Shown in pieces: positions 13,966 to 21,378 of a DNA stretch of 35,179 nt (position 1 is the first letter of the stretch; each line of letters begins with the position of its first letter). Position numbers and translations under genes: made by a program. Source of the DNA: Candidatus Euphemobacter frigidus (GTDB lineage Bacteria > Auribacterota > Erginobacteria > Erginobacterales > Erginobacteraceae); contig JAVCDH010000070.1 of assembly GCA_030765805.1 (NCBI GenBank), positions 1 through 35,179 on the forward strand, in the 5' to 3' direction. The notes beneath the pieces are model-generated. The model saw nothing but the letters and a program-made list of their open reading frames with translations, was not told the origin of the DNA and did not search any database.

Positions 13966-15346
13966 GATGATAACGGTATTGGGACGGTCGGGAATAGAGA
14001 CCATCCACTTTGTCGGGATCGGGGGAGCCGGGATGAGTCCCCTGGCCCGGATTATGTTGACGCTTGGTTGCGGAGTAACCGGATCCGACCTGGGGAGGAA
14101 TCAGGTTATCGAGCGGCTCACCAAGCTCGGCGCCCGCGTTGCCCGGGTCCATCGAAGGGATAATCTCGGCTCGGCCGACCTGGTAGTCTATTCTTCCGCC
14201 GTTCGCCCGGATAATCCGGAATTATCCGCGGCCCGGGAGGGCGGGATCCCGATCATCCACCGGTCGGAACTTCTTGCCGGTCTGATGCGGTTGAAGAAGG
14301 GGATCGCGGTGGCCGGTAGTCACGGGAAGACCTCCACCGCGGCTATGATTGCCTGGATCCTGGTTAAGGCCGGGCTCCAGCCGGGGCTGGCCCTGGGCGG
14401 AGAAGTGATCGGCCTGGAAGAGGATGACGGCTGGTCCGACGGTACATGGCTGGTCGCTGAGGCGGACGAGAGTGATGGCTCTCTGGAAAGGCTGAACCCG
14501 GCCCGGGAAGTGATTACCGGACTTGACCTTGACCATGTTGATTACTATCCAGATTGGGAAAAGCTGATCGAAACATTCCGGCGGTTCACGAGACGCCTCT
14601 CGCCGGATGGGATACTGGTTATTAAAGCGGATACCCGGGATATTGATCTTCTGATAGAATATCCCCGAAAGGTGGTGACCTACGGTTTGCATCCGTCCGC
14701 CCGGGTCCGGGGAATCCGGGTCCGGGCGGAAGGGATCGGGAGCCGGTTTGGTGTCGAACGAGACGGCAGTGAGCTGGGAGAGGTCACCCTCTCTCAGCTC
14801 GGGGTCTGCAATGTGGAGAACTGCCTGGGAGCGATCGCTCTCTCACTTTCGCTGGGAGTTCCCTTCCCCGACATCACGCGGGCTTTAAGCAGTTACCGGG
14901 GTGTTCGGCGGAGGCTGGAGATCAGGTCGGCCGGCCCGGTGATGATCGTAGAAGATTACGCTCATCATCCGGTTGAGGTGACGGCCGCGCTCAAGGCGGT
15001 CCGCTCCGCCTGTCCCCGCCGGCTGTGGTGTGTCTTTCAACCACATCGTTATACAAGGACGCGTCACTTTTCCCGGGAGCTGGCCGAGGCCTTACTGGCG
15101 GCCGACCGGATTATTGTGACCGATCTCTACCCCGCTTTTGAGCGGCCCCTGCCGGGCGTCAGTTCCGCTCTTCTGATGGAAGCGTTTAAAGAGCTGGGGC
15201 GGGATGGTCCGCTTTACCTGGAGCAGTCCTCCATCCGCGCCGGCCTGGAGCGGGAGGTGGAGGAGGGTGACGCGGTGGTGATCATGGGGGCCGGAGACAT
15301 TGGCCGACTGGCCGGTGAACTGGCGGAGCACCCAATAAATACTTAG
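13952..15346 (+). CDS. murC: UDP-N-acetylmuramate:L-alanine ligase MurC
   Basis: A 464-residue cytoplasmic ligase that adds the first amino acid to UDP-MurNAc. Seen: IHFVGIGGAGMSPLA (~18-32), SSAVRPDNPE, the ATP loop VAGSHGKTSTAAM (~120-132), EADESDGSL, LDHVDYY, and in the C-terminal domain VEDYAHHPVEV and FQPHRYTRT. All are MurC-specific. A GAGGAG site lies just before the ATG inside murG. The usual partner murB, commonly found next to murC, is absent: only 41 bp separate murC from ddl. Confidence 0.95.
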   Translation: MKPDEMITVLGRSGIETIHFVGIGGAGMSPLARIMLTLGCGVTGSDLGRNQVIERLTKLGARVARVHRRDNLGSADLVVYSSAVRPDNPELSAAREGGIPIIHRSELLAGLMRLKKGIAVAGSHGKTSTAAMIAWILVKAGLQPGLALGGEVIGLEEDDGWSDGTWLVAEADESDGSLERLNPAREVITGLDLDHVDYYPDWEKLIETFRRFTRRLSPDGILVIKADTRDIDLLIEYPRKVVTYGLHPSARVRGIRVRAEGIGSRFGVERDGSELGEVTLSQLGVCNVENCLGAIALSLSLGVPFPDITRALSSYRGVRRRLEIRSAGPVMIVEDYAHHPVEVTAALKAVRSACPRRLWCVFQPHRYTRTRHFSRELAEALLAADRIIVTDLYPAFERPLPGVSSALLMEAFKELGRDGPLYLEQSSIRAGLEREVEEGDAVVIMGAGDIGRLAGELAEHPINT

Positions 15347-15364
15347 TAATTCGGTAAAATTAAC

Positions 15365-15383
15365 TTTAGTCACTTTAGTCACT
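15365..15383 (+). repeat. Tandem TTTAGTCAC repeat before ddl
   Basis: Two head-to-tail copies of TTTAGTCAC lie directly upstream of the ddl start, in the place where a ribosome site would be expected. No Shine-Dalgarno is seen. It may be the remnant of a small intergenic repeat. Confidence 0.35.
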
Positions 15384-15387
15384 TCAA

Positions 15388-16332
15388 ATGATAAACCCGA
15401 AAAAATACGGCACGGTTGGAGTTCTGCTGGGCGGACCTTCCGCGGAGCGGGCGATCTCACTTAAATCGGGCAAAGCTATCTCCCGCGCCCTCCGTAAGCA
15501 CGGGATCACGGTGATCGAGATCGGGGAGAATGAGGAGATCAGGGCCGGGATCCGGGAACACCCCATCGACGTGGCGTTCATCGCCCTCCACGGGCGGTTC
15601 GGTGAAGACGGCCAGGTCCAGGAATTGCTGGAGGAGATGGATATACCGTATACCGGATCGGGGATTGAGGCCAGCCGGCTGGCCATGGATAAGGCCGCCT
15701 CCCGGCGGATCTTCGAAGCGGCGGGGTTGACAGTTCCTCCTTTCCGGGTCTTCGGACCCGGAGATGTCTGCCGGTTACCGCCCTTTTCCCTTCCGGTAGT
15801 GGTCAAGCCGGTCCGGGAAGGGTCCAGTATCGGTTTGAGCGTGGTCCGGACCCGCCGGCAGTTCGCGGAGGCTTGCACCGCCGCCCGGCGCTATGACCGG
15901 ACGATCCTGGTCGGCAAATATATCCCGGGGAAGGAGTTGACGGTCGGTGTTCTCGACCGGGAGCCCCTTCCGGTGATTGAGATTATACCCTGGAATCAGT
16001 TCTTTGATTATGAAGCCAAGTATGTCAAAGGGAAGTCGTCTTTTAAGGTTCCAGCCCCCTTACCGTCATCCGTTGGCCGGAAGGTACAGGAAGTGGGATT
16101 GACGGCTCATCGCGTTTTGGGTTGTTACGCTTATTCCCGGGCTGATATTATTCTGGGAGATGATGGGATACCCTATCTCCTGGAGGTTAACTCCATCCCC
16201 GGTTTCACCGCTACCAGCCTTTTGCCCCAGGCGGCCCGGTCGATCGGGATCGATTTCCCGGCTTTATGCTTGAGATTACTTGATCTGGCCTTGACCCGGG
16301 GCAACTACCGTAACCATGGAGGAGTGCCATGA
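15388..16332 (+). CDS. ddl: D-alanine:D-alanine ligase
   Basis: This 314-residue ATP-grasp enzyme makes the D-Ala-D-Ala used by MurF. N-terminal domain: VGVLLGGPSAERAISLKSG, shortened here to the diagnostic GGxSxERxxSLxSG pattern (~14-27). Then FIALHGRFGEDG (~69), YTGSGIEASRLAMDK (~91), the ATP-grasp VKPVREGSSIGLS (~143) and the metal site LEVNSIPG (~271-278). The length is normal (~305-320). The start ATG lacks a ribosome site. It ends in a 4-bp ATGA overlap with ftsQ. Confidence 0.94.
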   Translation: MINPKKYGTVGVLLGGPSAERAISLKSGKAISRALRKHGITVIEIGENEEIRAGIREHPIDVAFIALHGRFGEDGQVQELLEEMDIPYTGSGIEASRLAMDKAASRRIFEAAGLTVPPFRVFGPGDVCRLPPFSLPVVVKPVREGSSIGLSVVRTRRQFAEACTAARRYDRTILVGKYIPGKELTVGVLDREPLPVIEIIPWNQFFDYEAKYVKGKSSFKVPAPLPSSVGRKVQEVGLTAHRVLGCYAYSRADIILGDDGIPYLLEVNSIPGFTATSLLPQAARSIGIDFPALCLRLLDLALTRGNYRNHGGVP

Positions 16333-17159
16333 AATGGCTGATATTGAGCAGCAAGGTTAGTCCACCCCGTTCCCGTAGGAAGATGAGCGCGAAAGTCAAA
16401 CGGCGCCGGAAGAAAGTCGCCCCGCCCTCTTCCGCCCGTTCGAAGAGAGGCGCTGGAGTATGGAAGCTGGTTTTACCCCTGCTGGTCCTGGCCGTCCTGG
16501 CGGGGGGGCTCTGGTGGATCTTTTACCATTCCGAGACATTTATCGTCAGGGAGATCCGGGTAAGGAACAATCACGCTTACTCTCCGGAAGAAGTAATCGA
16601 GATCTCCGGGGTCGAGACCGGGAGGAACATCTTTGCCTTGAATCCCGCCTCCGCGCGGGAGTGTCTGCTCCGGGATGTTAATATTCGGGACGCGCGGGTG
16701 GAACGGATCTTCCCGGATGTAATCGGGGTCGAAATTGTGGAGAGGGAGCCCCGTGCCCGGGTGCAGTTCGGGCACCTTTATACCATCGATGATTGGGGCG
16801 TGATACTCGGTCCGCGGAAGAGGGCGCCGGAAACAAAACTTCCGGTTATCCGGGGTCTTCGGGTGAAGGGAGGGTCTCTCTTCCCCGCTGACAAGAGGGA
16901 AGCCTGCCTTCGCCTTCTTCGCGAACTGGAAGAGCAGGATATCGGGTCACTGGTTACTATCGCTGAGATCCGTCTCTTCTCTTCGGATTTGATTGAAATG
17001 CGGACAGAGGGAGATCTGGAGATTACACTGGGTCGGGATGATTACGGTGTACAGTTGGGAAGATTGAAGATGGTACTCGATAAACTGGGCCCCGAAGTCG
17101 CCCGGGCCCGGGGGGTTGATCTCCGCTACTCCAAAATCCCGGTCGCCTTTGATAAATGA
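16329..17159 (+). CDS. ftsQ: Cell division protein FtsQ (POTRA-domain)
   Basis: A 276-residue bitopic membrane protein. The cytoplasmic tail (1-44) is very basic (RRK, KRRRKK), followed by a transmembrane helix (~45-66) and a POTRA domain (~71-142: FIVREIRVRNN, then YSPEEVIEISGVETGRNIF), then the FtsQ beta domain starting near DDWGVILGP. FtsQ recruits and regulates FtsL/FtsB and FtsW/FtsI. Its place between ddl and ftsA is canonical. The ATG has GGAGG 7 nt upstream and overlaps the ddl stop; an in-frame ATG at 16383 has a less well-spaced site. Confidence 0.9.
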   Translation: MKWLILSSKVSPPRSRRKMSAKVKRRRKKVAPPSSARSKRGAGVWKLVLPLLVLAVLAGGLWWIFYHSETFIVREIRVRNNHAYSPEEVIEISGVETGRNIFALNPASARECLLRDVNIRDARVERIFPDVIGVEIVEREPRARVQFGHLYTIDDWGVILGPRKRAPETKLPVIRGLRVKGGSLFPADKREACLRLLRELEEQDIGSLVTIAEIRLFSSDLIEMRTEGDLEITLGRDDYGVQLGRLKMVLDKLGPEVARARGVDLRYSKIPVAFDK

Positions 17160-17168
17160 ATTTATTAA

Positions 17169-18407
17169 GTGACCCAAAAGCGAGACATAATAACCGGCCT
17201 TGACGTGGGAACGACCAAGATCTGCGCGCTGGTGGCCGAACGCGAAGAGAACGGGGACATTCGTATTCTGGGGGTGGGGACTTATCCATCGCGGGGTTTA
17301 CGGAAAGGAGAGGTAATTAATATTACCGAGGCAGTGGCCTCGATAGAAAAAGCGGTCTCCCAGGCGGAGAACATCTGTGAGTTTGAAGTTACTTCCGTTA
17401 TCGCGGGGATTACAGGAAGCCATATCCAGAGCTTCAACAGCCGGGCGGTCTTGCCGGTGGCCAACCCATCGATCGGGGTGACCCGAAAAGATATGTTCCG
17501 TGCGATTGACGCCGCTCAGGCGGTTCCACTCCCCCGCGATCGGGAGGTTCTCCATGTCATCCCGCAGGAATTCTCAGTCGATGATCGAAAAGGAATAGCC
17601 GATCCCGAAGGGATGGAAGGAGTCAGGCTGGAAGCTCAGGTTCACCTGGTGAGTGGAGAAGTCGCGGCGCGCCGAAATCTTGTTAACTGCATTACCCAGG
17701 CCGGCTTCGAGGTGGAAGAATTTGTTCTCCAGCAGTTGGCGTCCAGCCTGGCGGTGGTCCGAAAAGAGGAGCAGCAATCCGGTGTGGTGCTGGTCGATAT
17801 CGGTGGCGGAACCACTGATTATGTTTATTTCCGGGATGAAATTATTCGGCATACCAGGGTTCTGGGCGTGGGAGGGGACCATCTTACCAATGATATCAGC
17901 CTGGGGATGAAGCTTCTGCTTCGTCAGGCGGAAGAGCTTAAAAAGAAATATGGCTCGGCGTTGTCCGACCGGGTAACAGGTGATGATGAACTGGCGATTC
18001 TGGATGCTCTGGTTCGTCCCGCGACCGGTCTTTCTCGGAAGAAACTCGACCGGATCATAGAGTTGAGATTGACCGAGCTGTTTCACCTTCTTCGACGTGA
18101 TCTGGAGGAAGAGGGGCATTTTCAGAGTATCGGTTCGGGGTTGGTTCTGACCGGGGGGGGCTCCTTACAGAAGGATATCGCTGCCCTGGCCGGACAGATT
18201 ACCGGCCTGCCGGTCCGGATTGGAACCCCGTTTGGAGTCTCCGGTTTGCGGGAGATTATCGATAGCCCGATCTATTCCACCGCGGTCGGTCTGGTAAAGT
18301 ATGGATTTCTGCGTCGTTCTTCGACCGATCGTTCCCGCGGTACCGGGGATAGGGTTCCGGGGGTATTATTTAATGGGATTAAGCGTTGGCTTGACCGGTA
18401 TTTCTAA
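17169..18407 (+). CDS. ftsA: Cell division protein FtsA
   Basis: A 412-residue actin-fold ATPase that anchors FtsZ to the membrane. Phosphate loop 1 is GLDVGTTKICALVAE (~9-23). The FtsA-specific 1C (SHS2) region follows, with the VLHVIPQEFSVDD block (~122). Phosphate loop 2 is LVDIGGGTTDYVYF (~206), and the adenosine loop is LTGGGSLQKDIAALA (~321). The last residues (GIKRWLDRYF) form the amphipathic membrane-targeting helix. All expected elements are present, so this FtsA looks intact. That is notable next to the highly divergent FtsZ downstream. The start is GTG 17169, without a clear ribosome site. Confidence 0.94.
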   Translation: MTQKRDIITGLDVGTTKICALVAEREENGDIRILGVGTYPSRGLRKGEVINITEAVASIEKAVSQAENICEFEVTSVIAGITGSHIQSFNSRAVLPVANPSIGVTRKDMFRAIDAAQAVPLPRDREVLHVIPQEFSVDDRKGIADPEGMEGVRLEAQVHLVSGEVAARRNLVNCITQAGFEVEEFVLQQLASSLAVVRKEEQQSGVVLVDIGGGTTDYVYFRDEIIRHTRVLGVGGDHLTNDISLGMKLLLRQAEELKKKYGSALSDRVTGDDELAILDALVRPATGLSRKKLDRIIELRLTELFHLLRRDLEEEGHFQSIGSGLVLTGGGSLQKDIAALAGQITGLPVRIGTPFGVSGLREIIDSPIYSTAVGLVKYGFLRRSSTDRSRGTGDRVPGVLFNGIKRWLDRYF

Positions 18408-18450
18408 CATAAAATTTTTGCAGGGGAAAATTTTAATAAAGGAGTTTTAG

Positions 18451-19593
18451 ATGAATAAGTCGGCTCAAACGGAGGGAGTGAAGCAGAAGATCGCGCTCTG
18501 GGGTGTCGGTAGTTGGGGAATTCGCATCGCCGGATCAATTCAGTCGGAATATCAACAGCGGGTCGAGGTTGTAGGGGTGGATTCGGATGTGCAGTCCTTG
18601 ATTTGCTCCTCACTTGTTCATAAGATAATTATCGGTGAGAAGACAGTAAGGAGCCGGGGATTGCGGAGAGATACCGGCAAGGTTGAGAAGGCGTTCCGGG
18701 AGAGCGAAGCTAAGATCAAGAGTAAATTAGCCGATTGCCGAGCTTTGCTGATTGTCGGCGGGCTGGGCGGTGGAGTGGGGAGCGGTGTTATCCCCGCGCT
18801 CTGTAATTGTGCCCGTGAGTTGAAGATCTTCACCATAGCCTTTGTTACTCACCCGTTTAAATTTGAAGGGAAGAAGAAGAACCTGCTCTTTCAAAAGGCC
18901 CGGGAGGAGATCGAGAAGGGCCCGGTGGGTCTGGCTTGTTTTTCCCTGGATCGCCTGGTAGGGAGGATTGAAGACGACACCCCCCACGAAGAAGTTTTCC
19001 GCCATTGTGATCGCATCTTAAAAGAAGCGGTAGAGTGTATGATCTCCTATCTGACCGCGCCCCCGCAGCGGGGAGGAGATTATGCTTTATTGGAGAGCAT
19101 ATTCTCTTCTCCCGGTGAGACGGTTATGGGTATCCGGGAGGCGGCCGGACCGAACCACCTGATTACAGCGGTAAAGGGGGCGCTCTCGGCGCTCTCACTC
19201 AACGCCACCGAGTTGGGTATGATAAAAGGGGTCTTGCTCCAGCTTGAGACCGGCGGATCGATCTCCTTCCGACGGTTAGAGCAGGCGATTGGAGCGGTCT
19301 CCGGGGTGCTGAGCGAGGACGTTGACCTCCTCTATACCATTGATAAGTCTAAGGAAAAGGGGGAGAAGATTATGGTTCGGATTATGGCCGCCGGGGTCCC
19401 GGAAGAAGGGGAGAATGCTGCCGGTCAAGCTATCCCGGTCACTCTGACGGCCGATCGCCCTCCCGCCAAACAGACGGAGATTAACTTCAAGAGATTGGCC
19501 CGGGGGATGTTTGTGAATACCGATCCCACACTCTTTGAGGGGGAGGATATGGATATCCCGACCTTCGTCCGGAAAGGAGTCAGTCTGGAGTAG
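18451..19593 (+). CDS. ftsZ: Highly divergent FtsZ (tubulin-like), probably GTPase-impaired
   Basis: A 380-residue protein in the canonical ftsZ position, 43 bp after ftsA, with a strong AAAGGAG site. The FtsZ fold is recognisable: VEVVGVDSDVQSL (38-50), GGLGGGVGSG (103-112) and FVTHPFKFEGKKK (131-143) align with FtsZ VEF-AVNTDAQAL, GMGGGTGTG and VVTKPFxFEGxKR. The tail DIPTFVRK (368-375) matches the conserved C-terminal peptide that binds FtsA. Compared with the family, T1 GGGGGN is GVGSWG (18-23), T2 NTD is DSD (44-46), T3 GAGANP is lost (GLRRDTG, 70-76), and T4 GGGTGTG is GGGVGSG. The T6 Asn is Leu, and in T7 the catalytic NxDxxD becomes GGDYAL (N to G, second D to L). I infer weak or absent GTPase activity, though the alignment was made by eye. 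It could be the only FtsZ or a paralogue. Confidence 0.85.
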   Translation: MNKSAQTEGVKQKIALWGVGSWGIRIAGSIQSEYQQRVEVVGVDSDVQSLICSSLVHKIIIGEKTVRSRGLRRDTGKVEKAFRESEAKIKSKLADCRALLIVGGLGGGVGSGVIPALCNCARELKIFTIAFVTHPFKFEGKKKNLLFQKAREEIEKGPVGLACFSLDRLVGRIEDDTPHEEVFRHCDRILKEAVECMISYLTAPPQRGGDYALLESIFSSPGETVMGIREAAGPNHLITAVKGALSALSLNATELGMIKGVLLQLETGGSISFRRLEQAIGAVSGVLSEDVDLLYTIDKSKEKGEKIMVRIMAAGVPEEGENAAGQAIPVTLTADRPPAKQTEINFKRLARGMFVNTDPTLFEGEDMDIPTFVRKGVSLE

Positions 19594-19614
19594 TATTTTA
19601 GCAAGATATAACGG

Positions 19615-20334
19615 ATGATTTTGATCAGGACAAGCAAATTAATACTTGGTGTGCTTCTGATCCCGGCCTGTGTTGCCGCCACTGTGGTCTTTGCCCGGGA
19701 TATTTTTCCCGTGCTGAAGATTGAGATCTGGTTCTCCGTCGGTTTATTGAGTTATCTTTTACTGTTGGCGATCTTTCAGCAGCCGATCAGGACCTATATC
19801 TTTGGCCATGAACTGACCCATATCTTGTGGGTGTGGCTGTTCGGTGGTCGGGTCAAGGGGTTTAAAGCGGCATCGACGGGCGGCGAGGTCCGAACCTCGA
19901 AATCTAATTTTTTGATCTTTCTGGCCCCGTATTTCTTTCCTCTCTACAGCGCGCTGGCGATCGCGCTATACGGGATTCTGATCCTTTTTTTTTCATTACC
20001 CCCGCTCGCGGCCCGTATCCTGAGTTTTCTGCTCGGATTTACCTGGGCGTTTCACTTTACTTTTACCTTATTTGTGCTTATCCAGGGGCAGCCCGATATC
20101 TGGGCGACCGGCCGAATCTTTTCATTTCCTCTGATCTACCTTATTAATATAGTAATCCTGGCGGTATTGATTATATTTGTCTCGCCGTCGAGATCATACG
20201 GGACCTTCTTCTCCAGTCTCTGGCAGAAGACCCAGACCGACTACCGGTATCTCTGGACCGACGGCCCCGGGATCTGCGAAAAGACTTACCACCTCTACCG
20301 GGAGAAAGTTGAGGCTCTCTTTGCCGGAAGATGA
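19615..20334 (+). CDS. Polytopic membrane protein with HExxH, M50-like putative intramembrane protease
   Basis: The 239-residue product has about six hydrophobic segments. The zinc-binding motif HELTH (65-69) lies in GHELTHILWVWLFGGRVKGF, at the end of a membrane segment. It is followed by a TGGEVRTSKS stretch and an APYFFPL segment, the layout of M50B-type (site-2-protease-like) proteins. A second motif near GQPD (158-161) might supply the third metal ligand, but it is not the classic NPDG. No PDZ domain is present. The gene starts 21 bp after ftsZ and overlaps rlpA by 4 bp (ATGA), implying co-expression. The substrate is unknown. Call: family fairly likely, activity inferred. Confidence 0.65.
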   Translation: MILIRTSKLILGVLLIPACVAATVVFARDIFPVLKIEIWFSVGLLSYLLLLAIFQQPIRTYIFGHELTHILWVWLFGGRVKGFKAASTGGEVRTSKSNFLIFLAPYFFPLYSALAIALYGILILFFSLPPLAARILSFLLGFTWAFHFTFTLFVLIQGQPDIWATGRIFSFPLIYLINIVILAVLIIFVSPSRSYGTFFSSLWQKTQTDYRYLWTDGPGICEKTYHLYREKVEALFAGR

Positions 20335-20783
20335 TGAAGATGGCGGAGCAACGCGACAGAGCCCATTACTCGGTAGGTCTATTTATAGTCCTCCTTCTGG
20401 TTGGATTTGGGGTGAGCCTCATCTTACCAAGGTTTCGAGTGGAGGGGATGAAGGAGAGCCGGGTTTCCTGGTACGGGGGCAATTTCCACGGCCGCCGGGC
20501 GGCATCCGGGCAACTCTATAATATGCTCGATTTGACCGCCGCCCATTGTGCCAGGCCGCTGGGAGGATGGCTCCGGATAACCAATCTCGATAACAATAGC
20601 AGTGTGATTGTGCGGATCACCGACCGGGGGCCGTATCAGGTCGATCGGGATGGGCGAGTAGTGAGGCCACTCCAGCCTCACCCCAGGAGGGAAGTCGACC
20701 TCTCGTACTCGGCTGCCCGGAAACTCGGGTTGTTGAGAAGCGGAGTGGCGAAGGCCCGGATCGAATACCTGGTTAAATATTGA
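20331..20783 (+). CDS. rlpA: RlpA-like septal lytic transglycosylase homologue
   Basis: A 150-residue protein with an N-terminal membrane anchor (~15-33) instead of a lipobox, followed directly by a double-psi beta-barrel: VSWYGGNFHGRRAASG (45-60), LTAAHCARPLGG, VIVRITDRGPY and VDLSYSAARKLG. RlpA cleaves septal glycan strands lacking stem peptides. The DPBB residues His72 and Asp98 (in TDRGP) match the family, but the usual Glu of ASGE is Gln61, a residue reported as important in Pseudomonas RlpA. There is no SPOR domain. Its place after ftsZ fits a septal role; whether it is active is open. Confidence 0.85.
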   Translation: MMKMAEQRDRAHYSVGLFIVLLLVGFGVSLILPRFRVEGMKESRVSWYGGNFHGRRAASGQLYNMLDLTAAHCARPLGGWLRITNLDNNSSVIVRITDRGPYQVDRDGRVVRPLQPHPRREVDLSYSAARKLGLLRSGVAKARIEYLVKY

Positions 20784-20807
20784 AATTCCGGACCGGTAGT
20801 TTATAAT
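20780..20807 (+). promoter_or_regulatory. Promoter upstream of the secreted-protein gene
   Basis: TTGAAA (20780-20785), a 16-bp spacer, then a perfect TATAAT (20802-20807), about 48 nt before the ATG at 20855. It begins within the last codons of rlpA and would start a new unit for the secreted protein and the methyltransferase/reductase gene. Confidence 0.55.
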
Positions 20808-20854
20808 ATGGAGCAAGTCGGTAAGTTGTCAACGTCACCGAAACGGAGAAGATC

Positions 20855-21355
20855 ATGAAAAAATTGATCAGGTATCTATCTGCTTTTATAGCTGTGTTCC
20901 TCGTATTGGTTCCCTCTGTTCAGGGAAGAGAGACCGTTGATATCCTCCGGATCAGAACCATCCCCAATCCGGCACCCGGCCGGATTGAGGGCGAGGAGGT
21001 ACTGGAGGTTACTTTCAGCCTCCTCCGACAGCAATGGATCCCCGCTGTGGGGTGGAGCCTCCGCTATTATGATCAGGATAGAGAACTGCTGGGGAGTTCG
21101 AACCGGGCTTATTTCCAATCCTCGGAGAATAACTCACATCTATTTAAAGGGAATCATTTTAAAGGGGGAAATGTCTTTGTGGCTCTCTTCCCCCTCCGGC
21201 CCGATGCCGTTCACCTGGTCTTTGCGTTGGGAGGGCCGGCGGAGCGGAAGGTGCTCCTCTATCCTTACACCGGCCTGCTGGAAGAGTTCAAGGTGCTGGA
21301 GAGCGAACTTGACGATGAGATGGCCCGCTCCGACTATGTTATTCTGGAGGATTAA
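20855..21355 (+). CDS. Secreted protein of unknown function
   Basis: The 166-residue product has a clear Sec signal peptide: MKKLIRY, a hydrophobic core (SAFIAVFLVLVP), and likely cleavage after SVQG (~residue 24). The mature part looks beta-rich, with an IPNPAPGRIEGEEVLEVTFSL strand pattern, shortened here to the NPAPG turn, and an acidic C-terminus (LDDEMARSDYVILED). I recognise no family or catalytic motif. The start is supported by GGAG 6 nt upstream and by a promoter at 20780-20807. It ends 23 bp before the next gene. Confidence 0.75.
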   Translation: MKKLIRYLSAFIAVFLVLVPSVQGRETVDILRIRTIPNPAPGRIEGEEVLEVTFSLLRQQWIPAVGWSLRYYDQDRELLGSSNRAYFQSSENNSHLFKGNHFKGGNVFVALFPLRPDAVHLVFALGGPAERKVLLYPYTGLLEEFKVLESELDDEMARSDYVILED

Positions 21356-21378
21356 AGGATCGAAAGAAAGCTAAGACG

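Noticed and set aside
19594-19607. 14-nt TATTTTAGCAAGAT shared with 30693-30706
   Set aside because: A few 14-mer matches are expected by chance in 35 kb on both strands, and neither copy has associated structure.
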